A stretch of DNA of 64,000 nucleotides, from contig NZ_FPBC01000004.1 of the NCBI RefSeq assembly GCF_900116605.1, positions 1 to 64,000 on the forward strand, written 5' to 3'. Position 1 is the stretch's first letter, and the number at the start of each line of letters is the position of its first letter. The stretch is from Pseudomonas marincola. Its GTDB lineage: Bacteria > Pseudomonadota > Gammaproteobacteria > Pseudomonadales > Pseudomonadaceae. A model generated the notes under the pieces. It was given only the letters and a program-made list of their open reading frames with translations. It made no database searches and was not told the DNA's origin. The position numbers and the translations under genes were made by a program. Shown piece after piece: positions 40,266-48,263 of the stretch.

Positions 40266-40382
40266 GGCACAGGCTTCCAAATCTGAACGGCTGTGATGTT
40301 AGCGCGCAATTACGCCGGGCGGAAACACAGAATGGGCGGCGCTGCGCACAATTCACAGCACCGCCGCTGGGCCAATAGCCAA

Positions 40383-41597
40383 TTAACGGTAATTGATGCC
40401 CATGGCCGAGCGCACTTCGGCAAGGGTTTCTCGCGCCTCAACGCGGGCACGGTCGGCGCCCTCGGCGAGAATATGGCGGACCAGATCCGGGTTATCGCGG
40501 TACTCCGCCGCGCGCAGCTGCAAGGGTTGTAAATCCAGCTGCACCGCCTCAATCAGTGGCCCTTTGCACTCAAGGCAGCCGATGCTGGCACTTTTACAGC
40601 CTTCAGCCGCCCACGCGCAGGTGCTGGTGTCGGAGTAAATCTCGTGCAGCGGCCACACCGGGCAGTTCTGCGGGCTGCCCGGATCGGTGCGATGCACCCG
40701 CGCCGGATCAGTCGGCATGCGCTTGATCTTGTCTTCGATGGCATCCGGGCTGTCACACAGGTAAATCGCGTTGCTGTTGGCCTTGGACATCTTGCCACCA
40801 TCAAGCCCGGCAAGGCGCGAGGTGTCGCTGAGCAAGCTTTGCGGCTCGGGCAGCAGTACTTTACCGCCGCCTTCGAGATAGCCGAACAAACGCTCTTTGT
40901 CGCCGATGGTGATGTTTTGCAGCTCTTTCAACAGCGCACGGGCGGTGTCCAGCGCCTCGACATCGCCCTGCTCCTGATAAGCCTGACGCAGCTTGTTGTA
41001 GAGCTTGGCCGGTTTTTTACCGAGCTTGATGATCGCCGCCTCGGCCTTTTCTTCAAAGCCGGGCTCGCGTCCGTATAGATGGTTAAAGCGCCGCGCGACA
41101 TCGCGGGCAAATTCGACATGCGCCTGTTGATCTCCGCCAACCGGCACCACACCGGCGCGATAAAGCAGAATATCGGCGGCTTGCAGCAGCGGATAACCGA
41201 GAAACCCGTAGGTTGATAAGTCCTTGCCACGCTGCTGTTCCTGCGCCTCTTTATAGGTCGGCAGGCGTTCCAGCCAACTCAGCGGGCAGATCATCGACAG
41301 CAACAAGTGCAATTCGGCGTGTTCCGGCACTTGCGACTGAATAAACATGGTTGAGGAGCTGGGGCTGACCCCCGCTGAGAGCCAGTCAATCGCCATGTCC
41401 ATCACATGGCCGGAAATATTGCCCACTTCATCGTATTCGGTGGTCAGCGCGTGCCAGTCAACGATGCTGAAGAAGCACTCGTAGGTGTGCTGCAACTTGG
41501 TCCAGTTTTTCAACACACCATGGTAATGACCAAGGTGCAATCGACCACTGGGACGCATCCCCGACAAGACGCGACGTTCTGACTCAACAGGATTCAA
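40383..41597 (-). CDS. trpS: Tryptophanyl-tRNA synthetase with a C-x21-C-x6-C-x2-C motif
   Basis: Class I aminoacyl-tRNA synthetase charging tRNA-Trp, 404 residues, longer than the roughly 330 of E. coli. The HIGH-type motif is LHLGHYHG (residues 20-27) and the KMSKS-type loop is GGKMSKANS (268-276). A lineage-specific insert of about 60 residues precedes KMSK. Cysteines at 312, 334, 341 and 344 form a pattern almost the same as the [4Fe-4S] motif of Thermotoga TrpRS, which lies near the anticodon-binding site. The gene stands alone between scpA and the yciO-like gene. Confidence 0.94.
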   Translation of the reverse strand: MNPVESERRVLSGMRPSGRLHLGHYHGVLKNWTKLQHTYECFFSIVDWHALTTEYDEVGNISGHVMDMAIDWLSAGVSPSSSTMFIQSQVPEHAELHLLLSMICPLSWLERLPTYKEAQEQQRGKDLSTYGFLGYPLLQAADILLYRAGVVPVGGDQQAHVEFARDVARRFNHLYGREPGFEEKAEAAIIKLGKKPAKLYNKLRQAYQEQGDVEALDTARALLKELQNITIGDKERLFGYLEGGGKVLLPEPQSLLSDTSRLAGLDGGKMSKANSNAIYLCDSPDAIEDKIKRMPTDPARVHRTDPGSPQNCPVWPLHEIYSDTSTCAWAAEGCKSASIGCLECKGPLIEAVQLDLQPLQLRAAEYRDNPDLVRHILAEGADRARVEARETLAEVRSAMGINYR

Positions 41598-41701
41598 ACC
41601 GGTAACCTATTCGATCTAAAGATGGCTGGAGTATAACGAGCCAAGACGGTCGCGCGGTATATACCGGAAAAAATCATCGTAACGATGCTTTTCACGAGAC
41701 C

Positions 41702-42328
41702 TCAAGCATCCTCGAACGGGCTCGGATCACCGCAGCCAACCCGCACAACCTGAGGCTCGCCCTCTGCCAGATTGATCACCGTCGAGGCTTCCAGCCCGCC
41801 GTGACCGCCATCAACAATCAGATCGACCTGATGCTCGAGCTTCTCGCGCATCTCGTAAGGATCGCTCAGGGGCAAGTCATCTCCCGGCAGAATCAGGCTG
41901 ACACTCATCAGCGGCTCACCCAATTCCTCCAGCAGCGCCTCGGCGATCGGATGGCCCGGCACACGCAAACCGATGGTCCGACGCTTGGGATGCAGGAGCA
42001 TGCGCGGAACTTCGCGGGTGGCATTGAGAATGAAGGTATAAGGGCCGGGGGTGTGGTTTTTCAGCAGGCGGAACGCGCCGGTATCAATCTTGGCGAACAC
42101 ACTCAGTTGGGACAGGTCACGACACACCAGCGTGAAGTTGTGCTTGTCATCAAGCTGGCGCAAGCGTCGTATTCGCTCGATGGCATTCTTGTCGCCAATC
42201 CGGCAGCCCACCGCATAGGACGAGTCGGTTGGATAAACCACCACGCCACCGGCACGGATAATCTCGACCGCCTGTTTGATCAGGCGATTCTGCGGGCTCT
42301 GCGGGTGAATCTGGAAAAACTGGCTCAT
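41702..42328 (-). CDS. yciO: Sua5/YciO/YrdC-family protein
   Basis: A 208-residue YrdC-fold protein of the family that makes threonylcarbamoyl-AMP for tRNA t6A. GGVVVYPTDSSYAVGC and TIGLRVPGHPIAEALLEELG line the nucleotide pocket. The length and end fit YciO rather than Sua5 (no C-terminal Sua5 domain) or the shorter TsaC. YciO's cellular role is less certain than that of TsaC. The start at 42328 (MSQFFQIHPQSPQ) matches YciO. It directly abuts the upstream PHP gene. Confidence 0.87.
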   Translation of the reverse strand: MSQFFQIHPQSPQNRLIKQAVEIIRAGGVVVYPTDSSYAVGCRIGDKNAIERIRRLRQLDDKHNFTLVCRDLSQLSVFAKIDTGAFRLLKNHTPGPYTFILNATREVPRMLLHPKRRTIGLRVPGHPIAEALLEELGEPLMSVSLILPGDDLPLSDPYEMREKLEHQVDLIVDGGHGGLEASTVINLAEGEPQVVRVGCGDPSPFEDA

Positions 42329-42329
42329 G

Positions 42330-43205
42330 CTAGACCCCTGATCCGACAACAATAGACTGCTGGACATGCTTGAAACGCCTCCACAGTAGCGTCAGATCAT
42401 CCGGTACCGGGCGATACATACCCAGTTCAGACCAGTCGCCCGGCGCATGAAAGTCACTCCCCGCGCTCGCCATCAAGCCAAACTCGCGCGCTAAAATAGC
42501 CAAACCGCCCACCTGCTCTGCCGGCTGCATGCCGTTGACTACTTCCAGCGCATGCCCGCCCGCCTGGGCGAATGCCGCAATTAATTTGCGTCGCTTACTA
42601 CGAGTAAAGTCGTACTGCCACGGGTGCGCCAGACTAATCCACGCGCCCGACTGCTTTAATGTGTTTACTGCGTCGTCCAAAGAGGGCCAATGTTGCTTCA
42701 CATCACCGAGCTTGCCCGAGCCCAACCATTTGCGGAACGCCTCTGCGCGATCCTTCACATGGCCCTGGCGAACCAGAAAATCAGCGAAGTGCGGGCGCGC
42801 CGGGGCATTGCCGCTGTCGCCCAGTTCCTGCTGGATAGCGCGCGCCCCTTCAAGTGCGCCCGGCATGCCTTTGAGTTCAAGTTTGCGGCTGATTTCTGCC
42901 GCGCGCAGCCAACGGCCGTCGTGCAAATCAGCGATCGCCTTGGTCAGGGCTGGAGCCTCTGCATCGAAGCCGTAACCGAGCACATGAATCGTCGCCCCGC
43001 CCCACATGCAGGACAATTCAATCCCGTTTATCAACTGCATTTGCAGCGAATCTGCCGCCGCACGCGCCTCAACAATACCTTCGCAGGTATCGTGATCGGT
43101 TAACGCGAGCAGCCGGACGCCACGCTCATACGCCCGCGCAACAACGGCTGCGGGGGCCAGCGCGCCATCTGAGGCGGTGCTGTGACAATGCAGATCAACT
43201 TCCAT
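42330..43205 (-). CDS. rnm: PHP-domain phosphoesterase (RNase AM / YciV family)
   Basis: A 291-residue PHP-domain hydrolase. Metal-binding motifs are VDLHCHSTASDGAL, LALTDHDTCEGI, ISLAHPWQYD and SAGSDFHAPGDW. E. coli YciV (Rnm) is a 5'-3' exonuclease acting on short RNAs, including rRNA 5' ends and pAp. The same activity is inferred here. ATG 43205 (MEVDLHCHS) places the first motif at the N-terminus; a start seven codons earlier is possible. It is followed without a gap by the yciO-like gene, a conserved pairing. Confidence 0.87.
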   Translation of the reverse strand: MEVDLHCHSTASDGALAPAAVVARAYERGVRLLALTDHDTCEGIVEARAAADSLQMQLINGIELSCMWGGATIHVLGYGFDAEAPALTKAIADLHDGRWLRAAEISRKLELKGMPGALEGARAIQQELGDSGNAPARPHFADFLVRQGHVKDRAEAFRKWLGSGKLGDVKQHWPSLDDAVNTLKQSGAWISLAHPWQYDFTRSKRRKLIAAFAQAGGHALEVVNGMQPAEQVGGLAILAREFGLMASAGSDFHAPGDWSELGMYRPVPDDLTLLWRRFKHVQQSIVVGSGV

Positions 43206-43345
43206 AACGGGCACTTTCTCAGTCATTTATGTTTATTATTATGCAGGCACATGCAGTTTCATGCTGCCAGGACTGAAGATTTCTTCGTCTTACCTGCCCT
43301 GGCTTCGACGCCCCATCACCTGCCACCTTCGAATTAAGGACTGAG

Positions 43346-43645
43346 ATGCTCTACGCCATCATTGCTACCGATGTTGCAAACTCGCTGGAAAACCGCCTTG
43401 CCGCCCGCCCGGCCCACCTCGCGCGCCTGGAACAGTTGAAAAGCCAGGGCCGCCTGATCCTCGCCGGTCCAAATCCGGCTATCGACAGCAACGATCCGGG
43501 CGCTGCGGGCTTCACTGGCAGCCTGATTGTCGCCGAATTCGCTTCACTGAGCGCCGCACAGGAATGGGCCGACGCCGATCCATACCGCGCAGCTGGCGTT
43601 TATGAGTCCGTTGTAGTCAAGCCATTCAAGCTGGTTCTGCCTTAA
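43346..43645 (+). CDS. yciI: YciI-family protein
   Basis: A 99-residue protein of the ferredoxin-like YciI fold. [39 protein letters not shown] (with the conserved His) and [19 protein letters not shown] are typical. The function is not established; some relatives are dehydrochlorinases. It is transcribed away from the PHP/yciO pair. GAATTAAGGA upstream provides a ribosome-binding site. Confidence 0.9.
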   Translation: MLYAIIATDVANSLENRLAARPAHLARLEQLKSQGRLILAGPNPAIDSNDPGAAGFTGSLIVAEFASLSAAQEWADADPYRAAGVYESVVVKPFKLVLP

Positions 43646-43761
43646 GCGCACGCCTCACCCGAACCGCGCTTGGCAAAAGGGCTGGCGCCCGAAGCGCGGA
43701 TTGGGCTACTTATAATAATTCGAATATTCGCCGGAGCATCCGCTCAGGCTCGGGAGTCTTG

Positions 43762-44184
43762 ATGCGTCAACTTCTACCGTGTTTGCTGTTCACTGCATGG
43801 CTTGTGCCTTTGCAGGTGCAGGCAGAAGAAACTATTGCAGTTAACCCAGAGTCCGAGACAGAGCCCACCGCGCAGTCAGTGCTTCAGGTAAAACTTGATG
43901 AGCTGCAACAGCGTCTGGCGCAAAGTGAACAGCAGCGCGAGGTTCTCGCCGCCGAGCTGAACAATAACCAGCGTGAGATCGAAAGTGCGCAACTGCAACG
44001 CTTGCGCCAGGACAATCAGCGCCTCAAGCTAGAACTCAAGCGTGTACGCGCTGAACAACCCGCACCGCTGGTGAGCGAACAACAAATGTGGTTTGCAATC
44101 GGTGGAGCAACGGCATTGCTCTGTGTACTGTTTGGCGCGTTGCTGCGGGGTAATGGCCGCAAACGTTCCGGCTGGGCAAATTAG
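43762..44184 (+). CDS. Exported coiled-coil protein with C-terminal membrane anchor
   Basis: A 140-residue protein of unknown function. It has a signal peptide (MRQLLPCLLFTAWLVPLQVQ, cleavage near AEE), a Gln/Glu/Leu-rich coiled coil (about 45-105), one C-terminal membrane helix (MWFAIGGATALLCVLFGALL) and a basic end GRKRSGW. The layout resembles the C-terminal half of TIGR04211/YgiM-type SH3 proteins without the SH3 domain. It lies 23 bases before cpxR and may be co-expressed with the envelope-stress system. ATG 43762 is preferred over TTG 43759. Confidence 0.7.
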   Translation: MRQLLPCLLFTAWLVPLQVQAEETIAVNPESETEPTAQSVLQVKLDELQQRLAQSEQQREVLAAELNNNQREIESAQLQRLRQDNQRLKLELKRVRAEQPAPLVSEQQMWFAIGGATALLCVLFGALLRGNGRKRSGWAN

Positions 44185-44207
44185 TCGCTGTAATTACGAG
44201 TCATGAC

Positions 44208-44885
44208 ATGAGTGCATTACTGTTAATAGATGACGACGTCGAACTGTGCGAGCTGCTCAATCACTGGTTGAGCCAGGAAGGGTTCACGGTCAGCGCTTGC
44301 CATGATGGCGAGAGCGCCAAGCGTGCATTGGCCGAGCAAGAACCCGACGCCGTGGTACTCGACGTGATGCTCCCGGATGGCAGCGGATTGGAACTGCTCA
44401 AACAATTGCGCAGCGACTTCCCGGAGCTTCCGGTACTGATGCTGTCTGCGCGGGGCGAGCCGTTCGACCGCATTCTCGGCCTGGAACTGGGCGCTGATGA
44501 CTACCTGGCCAAGCCGTGTGATCCGCGCGAGCTGACCGCACGCCTGCGCGCAGTTCTGCGCCGCACGCTGCCGCCCGCCGCACCGAGCCAACTGGAACAG
44601 GGTGATCTGAGCTACAGCCATGCACGCGGCGTTGTAACCGTGGCCGGACAGGAAATTGCCCTTACGCTTTCAGAGAGCAAAGTGCTCGAAGCCCTGCTCC
44701 GCCAACCCGGCGAACCGGTAGACAAGCAGGAATTGGCACAACTGGCGCTGGGTCGCAAGTTGACGCTGTACGATCGCAGCCTCGACATGCATGTCAGTAA
44801 CCTGCGTAAAAAGCTCGGCACCCACGCCGACGGCCGCCACCGGATTGTCGCCCTGCGCAGCCGTGGCTATTACTACAACGCTTGA
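44208..44885 (+). CDS. cpxR: CpxR-like OmpR-family response regulator
   Basis: A 225-residue two-component regulator. The receiver domain has acidic residues LLIDDDVEL, the phosphoacceptor Asp in AVVLDVMLPDGSG, Ser/Thr in VLMLSARGE and Lys in DYLAKPCDPREL. The C-terminal winged helix ends SLDMHVSNLRKKLG then IVALRSRGYYYNA. The partner kinase (45543) is the third gene. A Spy/CpxP-like periplasmic gene lies between them, as in the Pseudomonas Cpx system. It probably binds the TTTAC repeats upstream of cpxP. Confidence 0.87.
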   Translation: MSALLLIDDDVELCELLNHWLSQEGFTVSACHDGESAKRALAEQEPDAVVLDVMLPDGSGLELLKQLRSDFPELPVLMLSARGEPFDRILGLELGADDYLAKPCDPRELTARLRAVLRRTLPPAAPSQLEQGDLSYSHARGVVTVAGQEIALTLSESKVLEALLRQPGEPVDKQELAQLALGRKLTLYDRSLDMHVSNLRKKLGTHADGRHRIVALRSRGYYYNA

Positions 44886-44910
44886 GTGATGAATAAAGGC
44901 CCGCGGCACT

Positions 44911-44967
44911 TTTACTGATAAGCAGCCGCCTTTACCGAAGCTTTACGCTTGGCTGACTGCGCTTTAC
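44911..44967. promoter_or_regulatory. Four phased TTTAC motifs (CpxR-box-like) before cpxP
   Basis: TTTAC occurs at 44911, 44931, 44942 and 44963. The spacings of 20, 11 and 21 bases are close to whole helical turns. The middle pair, TTTAC-N6-TTTAC, is the reverse complement of the CpxR box GTAAA-N4-8-GTAAA. Confidence 0.65.
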
Positions 44968-45029
44968 TTTGCGCGCCGTACACTGAACTCATCCGGTAAC
45001 AGACCGGCATCAAGATCAGGAGATACATC

Positions 45030-45431
45030 ATGCGCAAGACACTAACTGCAGTTCTGCTCGCTCTGACCCTGCCAGCCGTGGCCATGGCCGCGATGCCAGA
45101 AGGTGGCCCGCGTCATGAAGGCGGCCATCATGGCGGCGGCATGTTCAAAGAGCTGAACCTGAGCAAAGAACAGAAGCAAGAAATGCACAAGCTGATGCGT
45201 CAGCAGATGAAAGACCGTCACGACATCACCCGCAAATATCTCGACAAGCTGCCAGAAGCTGAGCAGAAAGCCATGAAAGCCGAGATGGACGCTTCACGCG
45301 AAACCCAGCAGAGCGCCATGCGTGCCCTGCTCAAGCCGGAGCAGCAGGCTGCGTTTGATGCTCAGCTGAAGAAAATGCAAGAACGTCGCGCCGCTAAAGA
45401 AGCTGAAAAAGCGGCAAAACCGGCCAACTGA
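45030..45431 (+). CDS. cpxP: Spy/CpxP-family periplasmic protein
   Basis: A 133-residue periplasmic protein with a signal peptide (MRKTLTAVLLALTLPAVAMA). A His/Gly-rich stretch (PRHEGGHHGGGMFKELN) is followed by helical LTxxQ-type repeats (LSKEQKQEMHKLMRQQMKDR, LLKPEQQAAFDAQL). Such proteins act as periplasmic chaperones and as negative regulators of the CpxA kinase. The His-rich segment may bind metal. It sits between cpxR and the kinase gene, with TTTAC repeats upstream and a hairpin downstream. Confidence 0.85.
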   Translation: MRKTLTAVLLALTLPAVAMAAMPEGGPRHEGGHHGGGMFKELNLSKEQKQEMHKLMRQQMKDRHDITRKYLDKLPEAEQKAMKAEMDASRETQQSAMRALLKPEQQAAFDAQLKKMQERRAAKEAEKAAKPAN

Positions 45432-45438
45432 CCGGAAC

Positions 45439-45467
45439 GGCTTTGGGGCCATACAGACCCCAAAGCC
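45439..45467 (+). terminator. Hairpin between cpxP and cpxA (attenuator-like)
   Basis: A 10-base perfect stem GGCTTTGGGG/CCCCAAAGCC with a 9-base loop lies 8 bases past the cpxP stop. No T-run follows. It may partly stop transcription or protect the 3' end of cpxP mRNA, lowering kinase output. Confidence 0.5.
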
Positions 45468-45542
45468 TGATTCGATTCGACAAGCCCGTGCAGCCTGCGC
45501 TGCGCGGGCTTTGTTGCGTATGACTGAATAGCAGGAGATACC

Positions 45543-46880
45543 GTGCGCTCAATGTTCTGGCGAATTTTTGCAAGTCTCTGGTTGGCCATTGCGCTGGTCG
45601 CCGGCCTGTCGATACTGCTTGGCCATGCGCTCAATCAGGATGCCTGGATCATCAATCATCATCCGGCCATTAAAAACCTCGCCAAACAATGGACCCAGCG
45701 CTATGAACGTGAGGGACCAGCGTCCGCGCAAGACCTGCTGGAGAAAGCCCGCAAACGCTATCGCTTGAATGTTCAGGTCATCGGCGAGAATGGTCAGCAG
45801 GTAGTCGAAGGTACATTTCCCCAGCGTGCGGCTGATTTCGAGTCCCGCCAGCCCAATAAAAAACGCCTGCCCTGGCGGCGTATGACCAGCGAATACAGCA
45901 GCCCAACCAGCGGCGAAACCTTTCTGTTCATTTACCGTATTCCGCACCCAGAACTCGACGCCTGGCATCGCGGCAGCCTGCTCTGGCCGCTGAGTGCACT
46001 GTGTATTGCGCTGGTGGTTCTGACCGGACTAAGCGTTTTGCTGACGCTTTCTATCACCCGCCCGTTAAGCCGCTTGCGCGGCGCGGTGCATGACCTTGGC
46101 CAAACCAGCTATCAGCAAGACAGCCTGGCGCTGCTCGGCCAACGCCGGGATGAGTTCGGCCTGCTGGCCCGTGACTTCAACCGGATGGGCGCACGTTTGC
46201 AGGGCTTGATAGGCAGCCAACGGCAACTCCTGCGCGATGTGTCCCATGAGTTACGCTCACCATTGGCGCGCCTGCGAATTGCTCTGGCACTGGCCGAGCG
46301 CGCCAGCCAGGAGGAACGCGAGAAACTCTGGCCGCGCCTGACCAAAGAATGCGATCGCCTCGAAGCATTGATCAGTGAGATTCTGGCCCTCGCCCGCCTC
46401 GATGCCGAGCCCGGCGCTGAACAAGTGATTGATCTGCCACGCCTGTTAAACAAGCTGCGAGAAGACGCACAGCTCAGTGCGCCAGAACAGAACATCCAGA
46501 TCAGCGTGGATCAGTCGATCAAACTCACAGGCTGGCCGGAGATGCTTGAACGCGCTATCGACAACTTGCTGCGCAATGCATTGCGCTTCAATCCGGCGGA
46601 TCAGCCGATCGAAATCGACGTGAGCCGCAGCGGCGAAAATGCCTGGATCAATATCCGCGATCACGGCCCGGGCACAGCCCCCGAGAACTTGCCCCAACTC
46701 GGCGAACCGTTTTTTCGCGCGCCGGGCCAGAGCGCTCCGGGCCACGGTTTGGGTCTGGCGATTGCGCGGCGCGCCGCGGAACGTTTGGGCGGCAGCTTGA
46801 GTTTGAGCAATCACCCGCAAGGCGGCTTCAACGCACGCCTTTGCTTGCCGCTACTCGATGAAGCCACAGGCAGAGCCTGA
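45543..46880 (+). CDS. cpxA: CpxA-like sensor histidine kinase
   Basis: A 445-residue membrane kinase. It has a first helix (IFASLWLAIALVAGLSILLG), a periplasmic domain of about 115 residues and a second helix (ALCIALVVLTGLSVLLTLSI). A HAMP linker follows, then the phosphorylated His in LRDVSHELRSPLARLRIALA. ATPase motifs are the N box NLLRNALRFN, G1 IRDHGPGTAPEN and G2 PGHGLGLAIARR. The start is the GTG at 45543 after CAGGAGAT; ATG 45552 is an alternative. It is the cognate kinase of the regulator at 44208. Confidence 0.87.
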   Translation: MRSMFWRIFASLWLAIALVAGLSILLGHALNQDAWIINHHPAIKNLAKQWTQRYEREGPASAQDLLEKARKRYRLNVQVIGENGQQVVEGTFPQRAADFESRQPNKKRLPWRRMTSEYSSPTSGETFLFIYRIPHPELDAWHRGSLLWPLSALCIALVVLTGLSVLLTLSITRPLSRLRGAVHDLGQTSYQQDSLALLGQRRDEFGLLARDFNRMGARLQGLIGSQRQLLRDVSHELRSPLARLRIALALAERASQEEREKLWPRLTKECDRLEALISEILALARLDAEPGAEQVIDLPRLLNKLREDAQLSAPEQNIQISVDQSIKLTGWPEMLERAIDNLLRNALRFNPADQPIEIDVSRSGENAWINIRDHGPGTAPENLPQLGEPFFRAPGQSAPGHGLGLAIARRAAERLGGSLSLSNHPQGGFNARLCLPLLDEATGRA

Positions 46881-46924
46881 GTCGAGCCCGCTCAACCGAG
46901 CAGCACTGGGTCAAGTCGCGGCGA

Positions 46925-47500
46925 TTACTCAGCCTGCGACTTGGCCGACCACGACGTCACAAAGTCAGCGCACTCAAGCGGCGCCGGCGTGCGCAATTCA
47001 CGCTCAGGCGTGCCCAGATACAGATACCCGACAATCTGCTCATGGCTCGCCAACCCGAGCCCAGCGGCAACGGTTGAGTTGTACGCCATGTCGCCGGTAC
47101 GCCAGACCACGCCAACACCTTGCGCGTATGCGGCCAGTTCAATTGCATGAGCAGCACAACCGGCGGCAAGCACCTGCTCCTGCGCCGGCACCTTGTAGTG
47201 ATCCTGAACCACCGCAATGACCACAATCATCAAGGGTGCACGCAGCGGCATCGCCCGCGCCTTGTCCAGCGCTGCCTGCGTCGAAACTTCAGCACCCGCC
47301 AGCAAAGCCTGCACAAACAACTCGCCGAGCTGCTCACGCGCCTGATCCTCAATGGTCAGGAAACGCCAGGGCCGCAACTGGCCGTGATCGGGCGCGCGCA
47401 ACGCGGCCTTGAACATCAGCTCGCGCTGCTCAGCCGTAGGCCCCGGCTCGGTCAAACGTGGCGCCGAAACGCGGTTAAGCAGTGCATCCAGTGCATCCAT
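46925..47500 (-). CDS. Nitroreductase-family protein (YdjA-like)
   Basis: A 191-residue FMN-dependent nitroreductase-fold protein. ALLNRVSAPRLTEPGP and RAPDHGQLRPWRFLTIE carry FMN contacts of the YdjA subgroup. YLYLGTPERELRTPAPL lies near the end. The physiological substrate is unknown. The start at 47500 (MDALDALLNRVS) gives the family length. It converges with cpxA, leaving 44 bases between the stops. Confidence 0.85.
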   Translation of the reverse strand: MDALDALLNRVSAPRLTEPGPTAEQRELMFKAALRAPDHGQLRPWRFLTIEDQAREQLGELFVQALLAGAEVSTQAALDKARAMPLRAPLMIVVIAVVQDHYKVPAQEQVLAAGCAAHAIELAAYAQGVGVVWRTGDMAYNSTVAAGLGLASHEQIVGYLYLGTPERELRTPAPLECADFVTSWSAKSQAE

Positions 47501-47724
47501 TGAAAACCTCCAACTACAGGTAAAACATTCAGGCACGACAATACAGCAGCGCTGCAGTCACCGACTGGCTGCATTAAATCATCATACGCACTGCCAACTG
47601 TAGTCCTTGCACGCACTGACGCTGCACGCCTCTGTCCGAGCAGGCATGCATAGTCAAGGTGTCACGGGCAGTTGAGCGGCGCCCACAGCATCTGCAAATG
47701 CAGAAAGTGTGGGGCTGCGAGGCT

Positions 47725-48096
47725 TTATGCGACGCGCTCGGGAGAGATCATCGGTTGTACCGGCGGCGTTAATGGCGGCATGCCATAGGCTGCGCGGGCA
47801 TCATCACAACGAGGGTTGTGTTCACCATTGGCCCAGGACGCTTCAAACTCACGACACGGTGAGGAACGGTTTTCATACAGCGTGCAGCGCACACCTTCAC
47901 CGACCTCACCCATCAACGAGTTGCAACGGGCTGGTTTGTACTCAGTGCCGCGCATGGCAACCCGGTGCGGGGTAATCAGGACCACCTGATCATCCGGCAC
48001 GGTGCCGCCAGCCGACTGGCACTCACCCCAAAAGAAAGACACACGAAAATACGCGCAGCAGGCGCCGCACGTTAAACAAGGATTAGCGTTAGACAT
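47725..48096 (-). CDS. YkgJ-family cysteine-cluster protein
   Basis: A 123-residue protein with the CxxCxxC pattern near its N-terminus (PCLTCGACCAYFRVSF) and further cysteines (WGEC, ARCNSL, VRCTLYENRSSPCREFE). This is typical of the zinc- or iron-binding YkgJ/CxxCxxCC family. Function unknown. It stands alone; a 220-base gap without a recognised feature separates it from the nitroreductase gene. Confidence 0.85.
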   Translation of the reverse strand: MSNANPCLTCGACCAYFRVSFFWGECQSAGGTVPDDQVVLITPHRVAMRGTEYKPARCNSLMGEVGEGVRCTLYENRSSPCREFEASWANGEHNPRCDDARAAYGMPPLTPPVQPMISPERVA

Positions 48097-48263
48097 GATT
48101 TAATGGGCTCAGAAACCGGCAAGGGCCGGCACCTGGCGGCTATTCTATGCAGCGCCGTTAAATTGTAAAGCGACGTTTTAAGGTTGGTTTACAGCACACA
48201 ACAGGTGAGTAAAATGGCGCCTTTTGCCATACTCCACACCGTACCCAAATCGAGCCCAATTAA

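Noticed and set aside
40293..40382. GC-rich imperfect hairpin downstream of trpS
   Set aside because: The stem is bulged and no T-run is present; support is too weak for a terminator call.
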